NCBI GenBank assembly: GCA_030596305.1
Contig: JAUVKK010000074.1
Span: 1-5,524 of the forward strand
Source of the DNA: Helicobacteraceae bacterium
Lineage (GTDB): Bacteria > Campylobacterota > Campylobacteria > Campylobacterales > Sulfurimonadaceae
Length of the DNA: 5,524 nucleotides
Reading direction: 5' to 3'
Shown here: in pieces, positions 1 to 5,521 of the stretch
Layout of the letters: each line of letters opens with the position of its first letter
Position numbering within the stretch: the first letter of the stretch is position 1
Made by a program: the position numbers and the translations under genes
Notes under the pieces: model-generated
Databases searched by the model: none
What the model saw: the letters and a program-made list of their open reading frames with translations, nothing else
What the model was told of the DNA's origin: nothing

Positions 1-87
1 TGCGTCATCCGGTACGAGTGGAGCACTCGCTACTTTAGCGTGCCCTTTTGATTCAAAATATTCTAAAAATGCTTTTCTGACATCCAT
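1..87 (-). CDS. alaS: Alanyl-tRNA synthetase, N-terminal fragment (cut by window edge)
   Basis: AlaRS charges tRNA-Ala with alanine in the cytoplasm. Only the first 29 codons are present; the gene continues past position 1. The reverse-strand ATG at 85-87 opens MDVRKAFLEYFESKGH, followed by a stretch ending SAPLVPDDA. This is the typical start of bacterial AlaRS: an initial helix, then the S-x-PLVP-x-D segment that leads into the class II catalytic core. No catalytic motif lies inside the fragment. The ribosome binding site is weak (a GAAAAGATA stretch about 5 nt upstream). A TATAAT box at 134-139 would give a leader of about 40 nt, so alaS probably has its own promoter rather than depending on gmk. 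The assignment rests on recognising the N-terminus; only the beginning can be judged. Confidence 0.88.
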   Translation of the reverse strand, partial: MDVRKAFLEYFESKGHAKVASAPLVPDDA

Positions 88-133
88 ATTGCTATCTTTT
101 CAAGCCCATACAAGGGGCATTATTTAATACGCG

Positions 134-139
134 ATTATA
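134..139 (-). promoter_or_regulatory. Probable sigma-70 -10 box for alaS
   Basis: Reading the minus strand, TTTGATATAATCGCG contains a perfect TATAAT about 47 nt upstream of the alaS ATG. The upstream DNA is T/A-rich and has no TTGACA at normal spacing, which is common for Campylobacterota housekeeping promoters. Transcription would start near 127. Confidence 0.6.
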
Positions 140-216
140 TCAAAGAGGTTGTTAAAATTTATTGAGATTAAGATTCAGAAAACTAAAGTAGTATGACCGA
201 GAGACTATTTTCTTCT

Positions 217-320
217 TCTCGTCACCCCAAACTAGATTTGAGATCCACTGCATCGCTGATGCAGATAACTGCTTGGCAGTTATAAGAGCTGGATTCCGGA
301 TCAAGCCCGGAATGACGAGA
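217..320. repeat. Nested palindromic element: 31-bp terminal inverted repeats enclosing two hairpins
   Basis: The left arm 217-247 (starting TCTCGTCA) and right arm 290-320 (ending TGACGAGA) are inverted copies of each other, 21 of 31 positions identical; nine of the ten differences are transitions. Between them sit two adjoining perfect hairpins: CTGCATC-gct-GATGCAG (248-264) and ATAACTGC-ttg-GCAGTTAT (265-283), then a 6-nt linker. A single strand could fold into a three-way junction. The right arm has the GGATTCCGGATCAAGCCCGG core known from dispersed palindromic repeats in many proteobacterial genomes (for example Rickettsia palindromic elements); that likeness is from memory. It carries no coding frame, so it is best called a non-autonomous MITE- or REP-like element. 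No clear target-site duplication is visible. Confidence 0.75.
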
Positions 321-350
321 TAAAATCATTAAAAAAATGGAATGAACGTA

Positions 351-530
351 TTAAAAGTTGCAGATTTGGTGTAAGTTGTGCTGAAGTGATCCCGAAGGAT
401 ATCTCTACAAAATTAAGCTGAGAGCTTAGTTTTTTGAGTAAAGTAACATAAATAAAAATCCGATAGGTTCTCTACCTGTACGTCGAGTGGTGAACTGCAG
501 TGCAAATTGCGCCGAAGCTGCAACTTTTAA
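351..530. repeat. Large imperfect palindrome abutting the gmk stop codon
   Basis: The outermost 13 bases are a perfect inverted pair: TTAAAAGTTGCAG at 351-363 and CTGCAACTTTTAA at 518-530. Similarity continues inwards for about 29 more bases (18 of 29 matching after alignment, 31 of 42 overall, with roughly half of the mismatches transitions) to about 392 and 489. It does not continue outwards on either side, which marks both boundaries. The centre holds a strong hairpin (409-433) and a weak one (463-479). No reading frame is present. The layout is that of a mobile or dispersed non-coding palindromic repeat, with the right arm ending at the base next to the gmk stop codon. The family is not one I can name. 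Confidence 0.65.
409..435. terminator. Terminator-like hairpin inside the palindrome downstream of gmk
   Basis: Bases 409-419 pair with 423-433 (11 bp, one T-G wobble, loop GAG), and a run of six T covers 430-435. Read on the plus strand it has the form of an intrinsic terminator, but no plus-strand gene precedes it in the window. Read on the minus strand, where it lies about 100 nt after gmk, the wobble becomes a C-A mismatch and the tail is only TTTT followed by G, so it would be weaker. It may end the gmk transcript, or simply be part of the repeat. Confidence 0.4.
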
Positions 531-1154
531 TCAGCAGTTGTTTTCCCAGGCGAATACAAACTCATTGATGGCAATACTCGGTATCTTCATCCGCGCTGCC
601 TTAGCAATATTAACAAGAATATCTGCCGCCTCATCAAGATCATCATTTATGACCAGGTAGTCATACTCACTGATGCGCTGCACTTCACGTTTAGCCATCT
701 TGATACGTCCGTCAATGATCTCTTGAGCGTCGGTTCCGCGAGCGTTTAGTCGCTGTTTCAACTCACATAGTGTCGGTGTGGTGACAAAGACTGATGTTGT
801 GATGTCGGCAAGACGTTTTTGTACCGCATCGTGTCCTTGAACATCGATATCAAAGATCACAAGTTTGCCCTCTTTAAGCGCCTTTTTTACCGGCTTTAAC
901 GAAGTACCATAATAATTACCATGCACACGTGCATACTCTAAAAAGTTCTCCTCTTCTATGTCCTCTTCAAACTGCTCTCTACTCACAAAATGGTAGTGAA
1001 CACCCTCTTCTTCACCTTCGCGCATTGGACGCGTCGTCGTCGAGATAGAGAAATAATAAGCACCTATCTGATCTTCGATTTTCTTGATCAGTGAACTTTT
1101 TCCGGCACCGCTTGGACCCGACAAAACAAGGATCGCACCTGTATCATGATTCAT
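531..1154 (-). CDS. gmk: Guanylate kinase
   Basis: This cytoplasmic enzyme phosphorylates GMP to GDP with ATP, an essential step in guanine nucleotide supply. The 207-residue length is normal for the family. The P-loop GPSGAGKSS is at residues 13-21. The GMP-binding region STTTRPMREGEEEGVHYHF starts at 38, NYYGTS is at 80-85 and FDIDVQG at 101-107. The arginine-rich lid follows (RLNARGTD, then GRIKMAKREVQR). All key elements are present and the frame is intact to the C-terminus. The ATG overlaps the stop codon of the upstream acidic-protein gene as TAATG, and a good ribosome binding site (GGAGAAG at 1159-1165) lies 7 nt before it inside that gene. The two are therefore probably co-transcribed and translationally coupled. 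The gene stops exactly where the 351-530 palindrome begins. Confidence 0.97.
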   Translation of the reverse strand: MNHDTGAILVLSGPSGAGKSSLIKKIEDQIGAYYFSISTTTRPMREGEEEGVHYHFVSREQFEEDIEEENFLEYARVHGNYYGTSLKPVKKALKEGKLVIFDIDVQGHDAVQKRLADITTSVFVTTPTLCELKQRLNARGTDAQEIIDGRIKMAKREVQRISEYDYLVINDDLDEAADILVNIAKAARMKIPSIAINEFVFAWENNC

Positions 1155-2062
1155 TAATCTTCTCCAAATGTTAGGTTGATAGTAATCGTTCCGCGCAACG
1201 ATCTGGCAAGCTGCGGGTTTTCCAAAGCTTGAACAAGAGTACGAAGCGTCTCAATCGACTCCTGATTTTGCTTACTGGGGATTTGCATCTCTTGGGGTTC
1301 ATCCCATGAGAGCTCTTGTGCTGATATATCATCGATCTGCATCAACACATCAGCCTCTACATCCAAAGAGAGATCCTCTTCACTCAGGTTTTGAAGTGCT
1401 CTTTCAAGCTCCTGGTCTATCTCTTGGAGCGGTTCACTTTGTTCTAGAACTTCCTCAGCAACCTCTTCTTCCTCTCTCTCTTCACTGTTCAAAGCATCCA
1501 GGATTGCTTTGACCTCAGAGACATCGTCATTAGAAAAGATGTTCTCCAAGACCTCTTCTTCACTCGCTTCATCTGCAGTGATCTCCTGTAGAGACTCTTC
1601 TGCTATCTTCTCAAACTCTTGCACGCGTTCTAAAGTATCCTGTTCGCGTTCGTCTTCACCGCCTGCGATCTCATCATCACTGAAAAAGCTGTTTTCAAAG
1701 TCATCAAAAACGATCTCCTTAGACAACTCCTCTTGCTCTTTTTGCACACGCGATGCAAATTGATGGAGTATAAAAAGCAGTTCAGTCGGCAAAAAAGGTT
1801 TATAAAGAAGTTTTTCAAAGAGAGCTGTCTCACCGCTATCTCGTGTTGTAATAAAAATAGAGTGCGCGTAGATCACCTTGTCGTTGAGACGCTCTAGAAA
1901 CTCTCTGCTGAAAAGGCCTCCATCCAAGATCAACAGGTCGTAACTCTCATCTCTGATCTCATCTATTGATGTTGCAATGTCAAGTCTATCACCCGTTTTC
2001 TGCGTGCTTAAATTCACCAGTTTTGCGACAACAGCATCATTATTGACGAGAAGAATATTCAT
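1154..2062 (-). CDS. Receiver-like protein with a highly acidic C-terminal half (Cj1178c-type)
   Basis: Residues 1-105 read as a CheY-like receiver fold. They have an acidic pocket at N8-D9, a candidate phospho-acceptor D47 ending the strand DLLILD, T72/T73 after strand four, and K88-P89 in the usual Lys-Pro position. The pocket has one Asp instead of the usual acidic pair, so phosphorylation is uncertain. Residues of about 109-265 are dominated by Glu and Asp with very few Lys, probably helical, coiled-coil or disordered. A more ordinary tail (270-302), containing LRTLVQALENPQLARSLRG then a short beta-like TITINLTF, ends the protein and could be a small docking motif. There is no signal peptide or membrane segment, so it should be cytoplasmic. 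Its place just upstream of gmk matches the Campylobacter gene annotated, as I recall, only as a highly acidic protein. The start ATG has AAAGG 10 nt upstream. The function is unknown; an adaptor or regulator is an inference. Confidence 0.8.
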   Translation of the reverse strand: MNILLVNNDAVVAKLVNLSTQKTGDRLDIATSIDEIRDESYDLLILDGGLFSREFLERLNDKVIYAHSIFITTRDSGETALFEKLLYKPFLPTELLFILHQFASRVQKEQEELSKEIVFDDFENSFFSDDEIAGGEDEREQDTLERVQEFEKIAEESLQEITADEASEEEVLENIFSNDDVSEVKAILDALNSEEREEEEVAEEVLEQSEPLQEIDQELERALQNLSEEDLSLDVEADVLMQIDDISAQELSWDEPQEMQIPSKQNQESIETLRTLVQALENPQLARSLRGTITINLTFGED

Positions 2063-2096
2063 CGAGTCAGGGCCTTTAATACGTGTTTGGATTTAA

Positions 2097-2105
2097 TGGT
2101 ATCAT
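2097..2105 (+). promoter_or_regulatory. Possible extended -10 box for the plus-strand secreted protein gene
   Basis: TGGTATCAT gives a TG-n-TATCAT extended -10 box about 75 nt before the preferred ATG at 2181. There is no convincing -35. It shares bases 2104-2105 with the opposing -10 box, so the two promoters could not easily be occupied at the same time. Confidence 0.3.
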
Positions 2106-2109
2106 TGTA
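2104..2109 (-). promoter_or_regulatory. Probable extended -10 box for the acidic protein-gmk unit
   Basis: On the minus strand TTTTGTTACAAT supplies TG-T-TACAAT, an extended -10 box 41 nt upstream of the start codon at 2062. Transcription would begin near 2097. No -35 box is evident, but the preceding DNA is T-rich. It overlaps the weaker plus-strand candidate at 2100-2105. Confidence 0.5.
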
Positions 2110-2180
2110 ACAAAAGATTACTTGTGGCCTCTGAACAAACCCGACATTCTCAGCGGTCTCAATTACAAACAGGTGTGAAG

Positions 2181-2678
2181 ATGATGCGTTTTTTCTCTAT
2201 GATAATCAGCATAATATTTCTCTCCGCAACAGTGGCTGCCAACGAATATTACCTCTTGCCAGAGCATAAAAGTGACCTTATGTATACACTTAAACAGAAG
2301 ATCAGCCGTGCAGACACCATCACTATCATCTCCAGTCAATTAGAGAGTCCCTCGCTTGCCAAAAGTATTGAAAAAGCTATCCAAAACGGCAGTTATCTGC
2401 ATCTCGTCACCAGTGATCTGAACAGTGCCGCATATTATGCAAAGTACAAACAGACCCAAATAAAGGTCCCGGCTTCTAATCGCATTACTGAAACGTTTTC
2501 TATAAATATTTTGCTTATTGACCAGAGTGATGTCTGTTTTTCCAGTGTCGAATTCAGCGAAGAGATTTTGATGAAAAAGATTGGCATGGTGACGTGTACC
2601 ACCAATAGAGAGGATATTGACTTTACCATGCAGATCAAAAAAAGTTTTTTTGAACGCTTTGAAGATTACAATCAGTAA
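2181..2678 (+). CDS. Predicted secreted PLD-like protein lacking the catalytic HKD His and Lys
   Basis: The frame is open from a GTG at 2124, but I prefer ATG 2181: AGG at 2171-2173 lies 7 nt upstream, and a signal peptide then begins at once (MMRFFSMIISIIFLSATVAA, likely cut after A20). This gives 165 residues, about 145 when mature. The rest follows the layout of a single-domain phospholipase D/Nuc protein: a helix then a strand (ISRADTITIIS, 41-51), a helix ending KAIQNGSYLHLV, a helix with SAAYYAKYKQ, and the strand SINILLID (107-114). A canonical protein has H-x-K-x4-D there; here the register reads S107-x-N109-x4-D114, so His and Lys are absent. The following SSVEF (121-125) matches the usual GS-x-N site. 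The gene is on the opposite strand to its neighbours and converges on the ABC ATPase gene with 11 nt between stops. The fold is inferred; catalysis is unlikely, and a binding or structural role is more plausible. Confidence 0.72.
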   Translation: MMRFFSMIISIIFLSATVAANEYYLLPEHKSDLMYTLKQKISRADTITIISSQLESPSLAKSIEKAIQNGSYLHLVTSDLNSAAYYAKYKQTQIKVPASNRITETFSINILLIDQSDVCFSSVEFSEEILMKKIGMVTCTTNREDIDFTMQIKKSFFERFEDYNQ

Positions 2679-2689
2679 GAGGGTCGGAG

Positions 2690-3352
2690 TTATTTCACCT
2701 GTTTTAATATCCGCTCATGAAGACGATAGACCTTGTCACAACGGTGAGCAAACTCTTCATTGTGTGTTACCAGCACAAGCACTGCCTCATGTTCTTTAAC
2801 ATACTCTTCAAAAATATTCATCACCTCTAAAGAGGTATTGTTATCCAGATTACCGGTCGGTTCATCCGCAAAGATTATACGCGGTTTTTTGGTCAGTACC
2901 CTGGCGATAGAGATACGCTGCTGCTGTCCACCGGAGAGCTGTGTTACTTTCATGTTGATAACATCGTTTAGACCCAACCTGCCGATCAGTCTGTCATCTA
3001 CCGGTTCTGATGCCAAAAGAGAGGCAACCTCCAGGTTTTCATACGCACTGAACCCTTTAAAAAGGTAGTGCGATTGAAAGATCAGGCCTAACTCATCACG
3101 GCGCATCGCGACAAGATCACGATCTTTAAGGCTGTAGATATCTTTTTCGAGCAGTTTTACTTCACCGCTGTTTGGCTTCAGCAGTGTTGAAAGTGTATGC
3201 AAGAGTGTTGACTTTCCGCACCCGCTTTCACCAATGATCGCGACTGTCTCACCAGGTTCAATGGAGAGGTCAATGTCACTGAAAAGTGGATACTCAAACT
3301 TGTGAGAGAGTGCTGTAGCTTCTAATATTTTCATAGGGGAAGTATAGGACAT
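2690..3352 (-). CDS. ABC transporter ATP-binding subunit, LolD/MacB-like
   Basis: This is the ATPase of an inner-membrane ABC complex of the LolCDE/MacB/FtsE type, which uses ATP for lipoprotein release, efflux or envelope work. All nucleotide-binding elements are intact: Walker A GESGCGKST (41-49), Q-loop Q93, signature LSGGQQQR (139-146), Walker B RIIFADEP (158-165) with catalytic E164, D-loop NLD (168-170) and H-loop H197. The 220-residue length fits. LolD-type members share the TGNLD sequence seen here. No permease lies in the window, so the partner must be encoded elsewhere, and a precise name is not justified. Two starts are possible: ATG 3352, or ATG 3334 (residue 7, giving MKILEATALSHKF, closer to the usual family start). 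Neither has a recognisable ribosome binding site. From memory, Cj1180c occupies the same place after tsf in C. jejuni. Confidence 0.9.
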   Translation of the reverse strand: MSYTSPMKILEATALSHKFEYPLFSDIDLSIEPGETVAIIGESGCGKSTLLHTLSTLLKPNSGEVKLLEKDIYSLKDRDLVAMRRDELGLIFQSHYLFKGFSAYENLEVASLLASEPVDDRLIGRLGLNDVINMKVTQLSGGQQQRISIARVLTKKPRIIFADEPTGNLDNNTSLEVMNIFEEYVKEHEAVLVLVTHNEEFAHRCDKVYRLHERILKQVK

Positions 3353-3363
3353 CTACGATGAAT

Positions 3364-3391
3364 TTTTGATTGTTGATTTTTGATTTTTGAT
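3364..3391. repeat. Four tandem copies of a 7-nt unit upstream of the ABC ATPase gene
   Basis: On the plus strand the units read TTTTGAT, TGTTGAT, TTTTGAT, TTTTGAT (one substitution in the second). The array begins 12 nt upstream of the first possible ATG of the ABC ATPase and fills the place where a ribosome binding site and promoter spacer would be expected. Its transcript side would read as an unstructured ATCAAAA-rich leader. Slippage could change its copy number. Confidence 0.8.
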
Positions 3392-3432
3392 TATTTATGA
3401 GGTCGTGAGTAGTTTAAAGAGCAAATACGGCA

Positions 3433-3489
3433 AAAGAGTTGAACCCTTTACCGCTTCACCCTTAAGAGAGCAAAGCGAACGAACGCTTT
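3433..3489 (-). terminator. Weak stem-loops downstream of tsf, possible transcript end
   Basis: Between tsf and the ABC ATPase gene, AAAGCG (3472-3477) pairs with CGCTTT (3484-3489), and AAAGAG (3433-3438) with CCCTTT (3444-3449, one G-T wobble). On the minus strand neither is followed by a proper T run, so intrinsic termination is doubtful. They may instead protect the 3' end of the rpsB-tsf message or attenuate read-through into the ABC gene. Confidence 0.22.
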
Positions 3490-3512
3490 ACTGATCCAAG
3501 CAGAGCTTAGAT

Positions 3513-4577
3513 TTACGCCATTTGTGCTGCAACTTCAGCAGCAAAGTCGTCAACTTTTTTCTCAATACCTTCACCTACTTCAAGGCGAACAAATGCAGAG
3601 ATCTCAGCTGTACCGCCAGCTGCTTTACCAGCAGCTGCAACAGCTTCAGCAACATTCATCTTGTCATCAAGAACATAGTTCTGATCAAGAAGTGCCAACT
3701 CTTTGTCAAGCGTCGTGTTGTCAGCGATGTAACGTGCAAGTTGACCAGGAACGATCTTGTCCCAGATCTTCTCAGGTTTACCCTGCTCTTTAAGTGTTGC
3801 TTTGATCTTCGCTTCTGCTTGCGCAAGAACATCCTCAGTCAACTGGCTCATAGAGATATAGTCAGGAACATTGATAAGAGGCTTTTTAAGACGAGCACGC
3901 TCTTCGTTCTCAGTCTTGATCGCTTCGATACGACCTTTAGTCTCAGATGCTACGAAGTCTGCATCAAAATCTTTGAAAGACAGTGTTGTAGGTTTCATCG
4001 CAGATGCATGCATTGCAACTTGCTTAGCAACTGGAGCTAATGCTTCAGCAGTTTTAGCAGAGTCACACTCAATAGCAACGATAACACCGATACGTGTGTT
4101 AGAGTGAACGTAACCGTTTACTACAGAGTTTGCATCAGCAGTCAATGTAGTAAGACGACGATACTCGATCTTTTCACCGATCTTAGCAACTGCCTGATCG
4201 AAGTAGACAGAGAATGCTGCACCGTCAAGTTCAGTCTCACGAAGTGCTACTGCATCATCACATTGAGTGTTGAAAACTTGAGTAACAGTTTTAGAGACTA
4301 GGTCTTTAAAGCCGTCATTTTGAGCAACGAAGTCAGTTTCAGAGTTTACTTCAACAAGTGAAGCAGTTTTGAAGTCTGAAGAGACTTTAAAACCGATAGA
4401 ACCTTCTGCTGCAATACGGTCAGCTTTTTTAGCAGACTTTGCAACACCACGTTCTTTAAGCCACTCTGTCGCTTTTTCCATATCGCCATCGTTCTCAGTC
4501 AGCGCTTTTTTACAATCCATCATAGGTGCGTCAGTTGCCTGACGAAGTTCTTTTACCTGTGCTGCTGTAACTGCCAT
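3513..4577 (-). CDS. tsf: Translation elongation factor Ts
   Basis: EF-Ts releases GDP from EF-Tu so that it can bind GTP and aminoacyl-tRNA again. The N-terminal UBA-like domain carries the family signature as [12 protein letters not shown] (15-26), and the core has the EF-Tu contact motif [11 protein letters not shown] (78-88) with TDFV at 81-84. The remainder includes a variable segment and a C-terminal [15 protein letters not shown] typical of Campylobacterota. At 354 residues it is longer than the E. coli protein (283) and matches my recollection of epsilonproteobacterial versions. The start is 2 nt after the rpsB stop, and its ribosome binding site (AAAGAGG, 7 nt upstream) lies within the last rpsB codons, so translation is probably coupled. 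The usual bacterial rpsB-tsf operon is intact. Confidence 0.97.
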   Translation of the reverse strand: MAVTAAQVKELRQATDAPMMDCKKALTENDGDMEKATEWLKERGVAKSAKKADRIAAEGSIGFKVSSDFKTASLVEVNSETDFVAQNDGFKDLVSKTVTQVFNTQCDDAVALRETELDGAAFSVYFDQAVAKIGEKIEYRRLTTLTADANSVVNGYVHSNTRIGVIVAIECDSAKTAEALAPVAKQVAMHASAMKPTTLSFKDFDADFVASETKGRIEAIKTENEERARLKKPLINVPDYISMSQLTEDVLAQAEAKIKATLKEQGKPEKIWDKIVPGQLARYIADNTTLDKELALLDQNYVLDDKMNVAEAVAAAGKAAGGTAEISAFVRLEVGEGIEKKVDDFAAEVAAQMA

Positions 4578-4579
4578 GA

Positions 4580-5356
4580 TTACGCCTCTTTAGTTTCAGT
4601 AGCTTCTTCTGCAGCTGGTGCTTCAGTAGCCTCTACTTCTTCTGCTGGCATCTCTTCTTCACTTGCAGCGTTATCAGCGTTAAGTGCTTTACCTTCGTTG
4701 ATAGCGGCAGCCATCTCACGACAGAAAAGTTGAATAGAACGGATAGCATCATCGTTACCTGGGATTGGGTAATCGATAAGGTCTGGATCACAGTTAGTGT
4801 CTAGTGGAGCAACAACCGGGATCTTAAGACAACGTGCTTCGTTAACAGCAATGTGCTCTTTAACAGCATCAACTACGAAAAGCATATCTGGAAGCTCTTT
4901 CATGTTACGGATACCACCAAGGTAAGCCTCAAGTTTCTTAGCTTGACGCTCCATCATCAGTTGCTCTTTCTTAGTAAGAAGCTCCATCTGGCCGTTCTCT
5001 TTCATCTGCTCGATGATGTCAAGTTTACGGATAGACTTTTGGATAGTCGGGAAGTTAGTAAGCATACCACCTAACCAACGGTTATCAACATATGGCATAC
5101 CACATTTGATAGCTGCCTCTTTTACAGAGTTACGTGCTTGTTTTTTTGTACCGACGAAAAGAACAGTTTGTCCTTCAGCAGCAGCATCAACAACGATCTG
5201 GTATGTGTTACGGAAATAACGTAGAGTCTTCTGAAGATCGATAATATAGATATTTTTACGAACACCGAAGATATATTTTTTCATTTTCGGGTTCCAACGA
5301 CGAGTTTGGTGTCCGAAGTGTACACCACATTCCAATAGGTCTTTCATAGTTACCAT
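4580..5356 (-). CDS. rpsB: 30S ribosomal protein S2
   Basis: S2 sits on the back of the 30S subunit near the head-body junction and is needed for S1 binding and initiation. The signature [21 protein letters not shown] begins at residue 10, preceded by MVTMKDLLE, with [17 protein letters not shown] following. [13 protein letters not shown] and the later [24 protein letters not shown] complete the conserved core. The last 34 residues (225-258) are an Ala/Glu-rich acidic tail of low complexity, common in S2 C-termini and not expected to be structured. The first ATG (5354-5356) has AAAGGACC at 5361-5368, about 6 nt away, and is the better start than the second Met at codon 4. It is the first gene of the rpsB-tsf operon and is preceded by a leader of about 150 nt. 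Confidence 0.97.
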   Translation of the reverse strand: MVTMKDLLECGVHFGHQTRRWNPKMKKYIFGVRKNIYIIDLQKTLRYFRNTYQIVVDAAAEGQTVLFVGTKKQARNSVKEAAIKCGMPYVDNRWLGGMLTNFPTIQKSIRKLDIIEQMKENGQMELLTKKEQLMMERQAKKLEAYLGGIRNMKELPDMLFVVDAVKEHIAVNEARCLKIPVVAPLDTNCDPDLIDYPIPGNDDAIRSIQLFCREMAAAINEGKALNADNAASEEEMPAEEVEATEAPAAEEATETKEA

Positions 5357-5506
5357 TTAAGGTCCTTTGATAGCGTGTAATAACGCTAGATTTTTTACTA
5401 GTTTGCTTCAGTATCGCCAGCTTCAGACTCTATTATTTCAGAGTATGTCACACTAGTTTTTAGGCGTGATACTTGTTTTGTTTTCAACCCACTAAGGAGA
5501 GAAATC
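5357..5506 (-). promoter_or_regulatory. Long rpsB 5' leader with several stem-loops
   Basis: If transcription starts near 5506, about 150 nt precede the rpsB ATG. Visible structure: TAGCGT (5371-5376) pairs with ACGCTA (5383-5388), 6 bp with a 6-nt loop, and ends 2 nt before the AAAGGACC ribosome binding site. ACTCT (5427-5431) pairs with AGAGT (5440-5444). The self-complementary hexamer ACTAGT occurs twice (5397-5402 and 5452-5457) and could pair across the leader. CTGAAGC is repeated on the transcribed strand (5405-5411, 5420-5426). Autogenous control of rpsB by S2 is established in gammaproteobacteria; whether this leader does the same is inference. Confidence 0.45.
5398..5487 (-). other. 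Possible 29-codon small ORF in the rpsB leader
   Basis: A TTG at 5485-5487 opens a frame of 29 sense codons ending in TAG at 5398-5400. The product would begin MKTKQVSRLKTSVTY and end SEAGDTEAN: a basic start and an acidic end. It lies about 20 nt after the predicted transcript start and fills much of the leader. Against it: a rare start codon, no recognisable ribosome binding site (only GTGGG just upstream), and a length easily reached by chance. It resembles no protein I know. Confidence 0.15.
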
Positions 5507-5512
5507 GCGCGA

Positions 5513-5521
5513 ATTATACCA
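5513..5521 (-). promoter_or_regulatory. Extended -10 promoter of the rpsB-tsf operon
   Basis: On the minus strand TTTTGGTATAATTCGCGCG provides TG-G followed by a perfect TATAAT (5513-5518), the form expected of a strong Campylobacterota sigma-70 promoter. The predicted start is near 5506. The -35 region lies outside the window. Confidence 0.75.

Larger units (their letters stand above)
88..530. other. Gene-free interval between gmk and alaS filled by two palindromic elements
   Basis: No credible reading frame exists in these 443 nt. From left to right it holds the alaS leader and promoter (88-139), about 75 nt of plain AT-rich DNA, a 104-bp inverted-repeat element (217-320), 30 nt of AT-rich spacer (321-350), and a 180-bp imperfect palindrome (351-530) that touches the gmk stop codon. 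In Campylobacter jejuni, as I recall it, tatA and argS follow gmk; neither is found here. Confidence 0.85.

Noticed and set aside
217..320. tRNA-like cloverleaf
   Set aside because: The fold has only two internal hairpins, no T-arm consensus (GTTCRANNC), no 7-bp acceptor of tRNA type, and the outer stem is far too long. An inverted-repeat element explains it better.
1509..1763. Ser-rich plus-strand frame opposite the acidic protein gene
   Set aside because: It is the complement of Glu/Asp-rich codons (GAA/GAG read as TTC/CTC in shifted frame) and has no binding site or family resemblance.
1630..1833. Second minus-strand frame inside the acidic protein gene
   Set aside because: It is an out-of-frame shadow within a gene whose own frame is well supported from start to stop.
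2124..2180. GTG start giving a 19-residue N-terminal extension of the PLD-like protein
   Set aside because: The extension is hydrophilic and precedes a typical signal peptide, which would be unusual. ATG 2181 has an AGG at suitable spacing.
3362..3393. CRISPR-like repeat array
   Set aside because: The units are 7 nt and directly tandem, with no spacers; it is a simple-sequence repeat.
3522..4040. Long plus-strand frame opposite tsf, with a Gln-rich frame also overlapping it (3524-3793)
   Set aside because: Both lie entirely antisense to a clear EF-Ts gene; the Gln-rich run is the complement of Ala/Glu-rich tsf codons.
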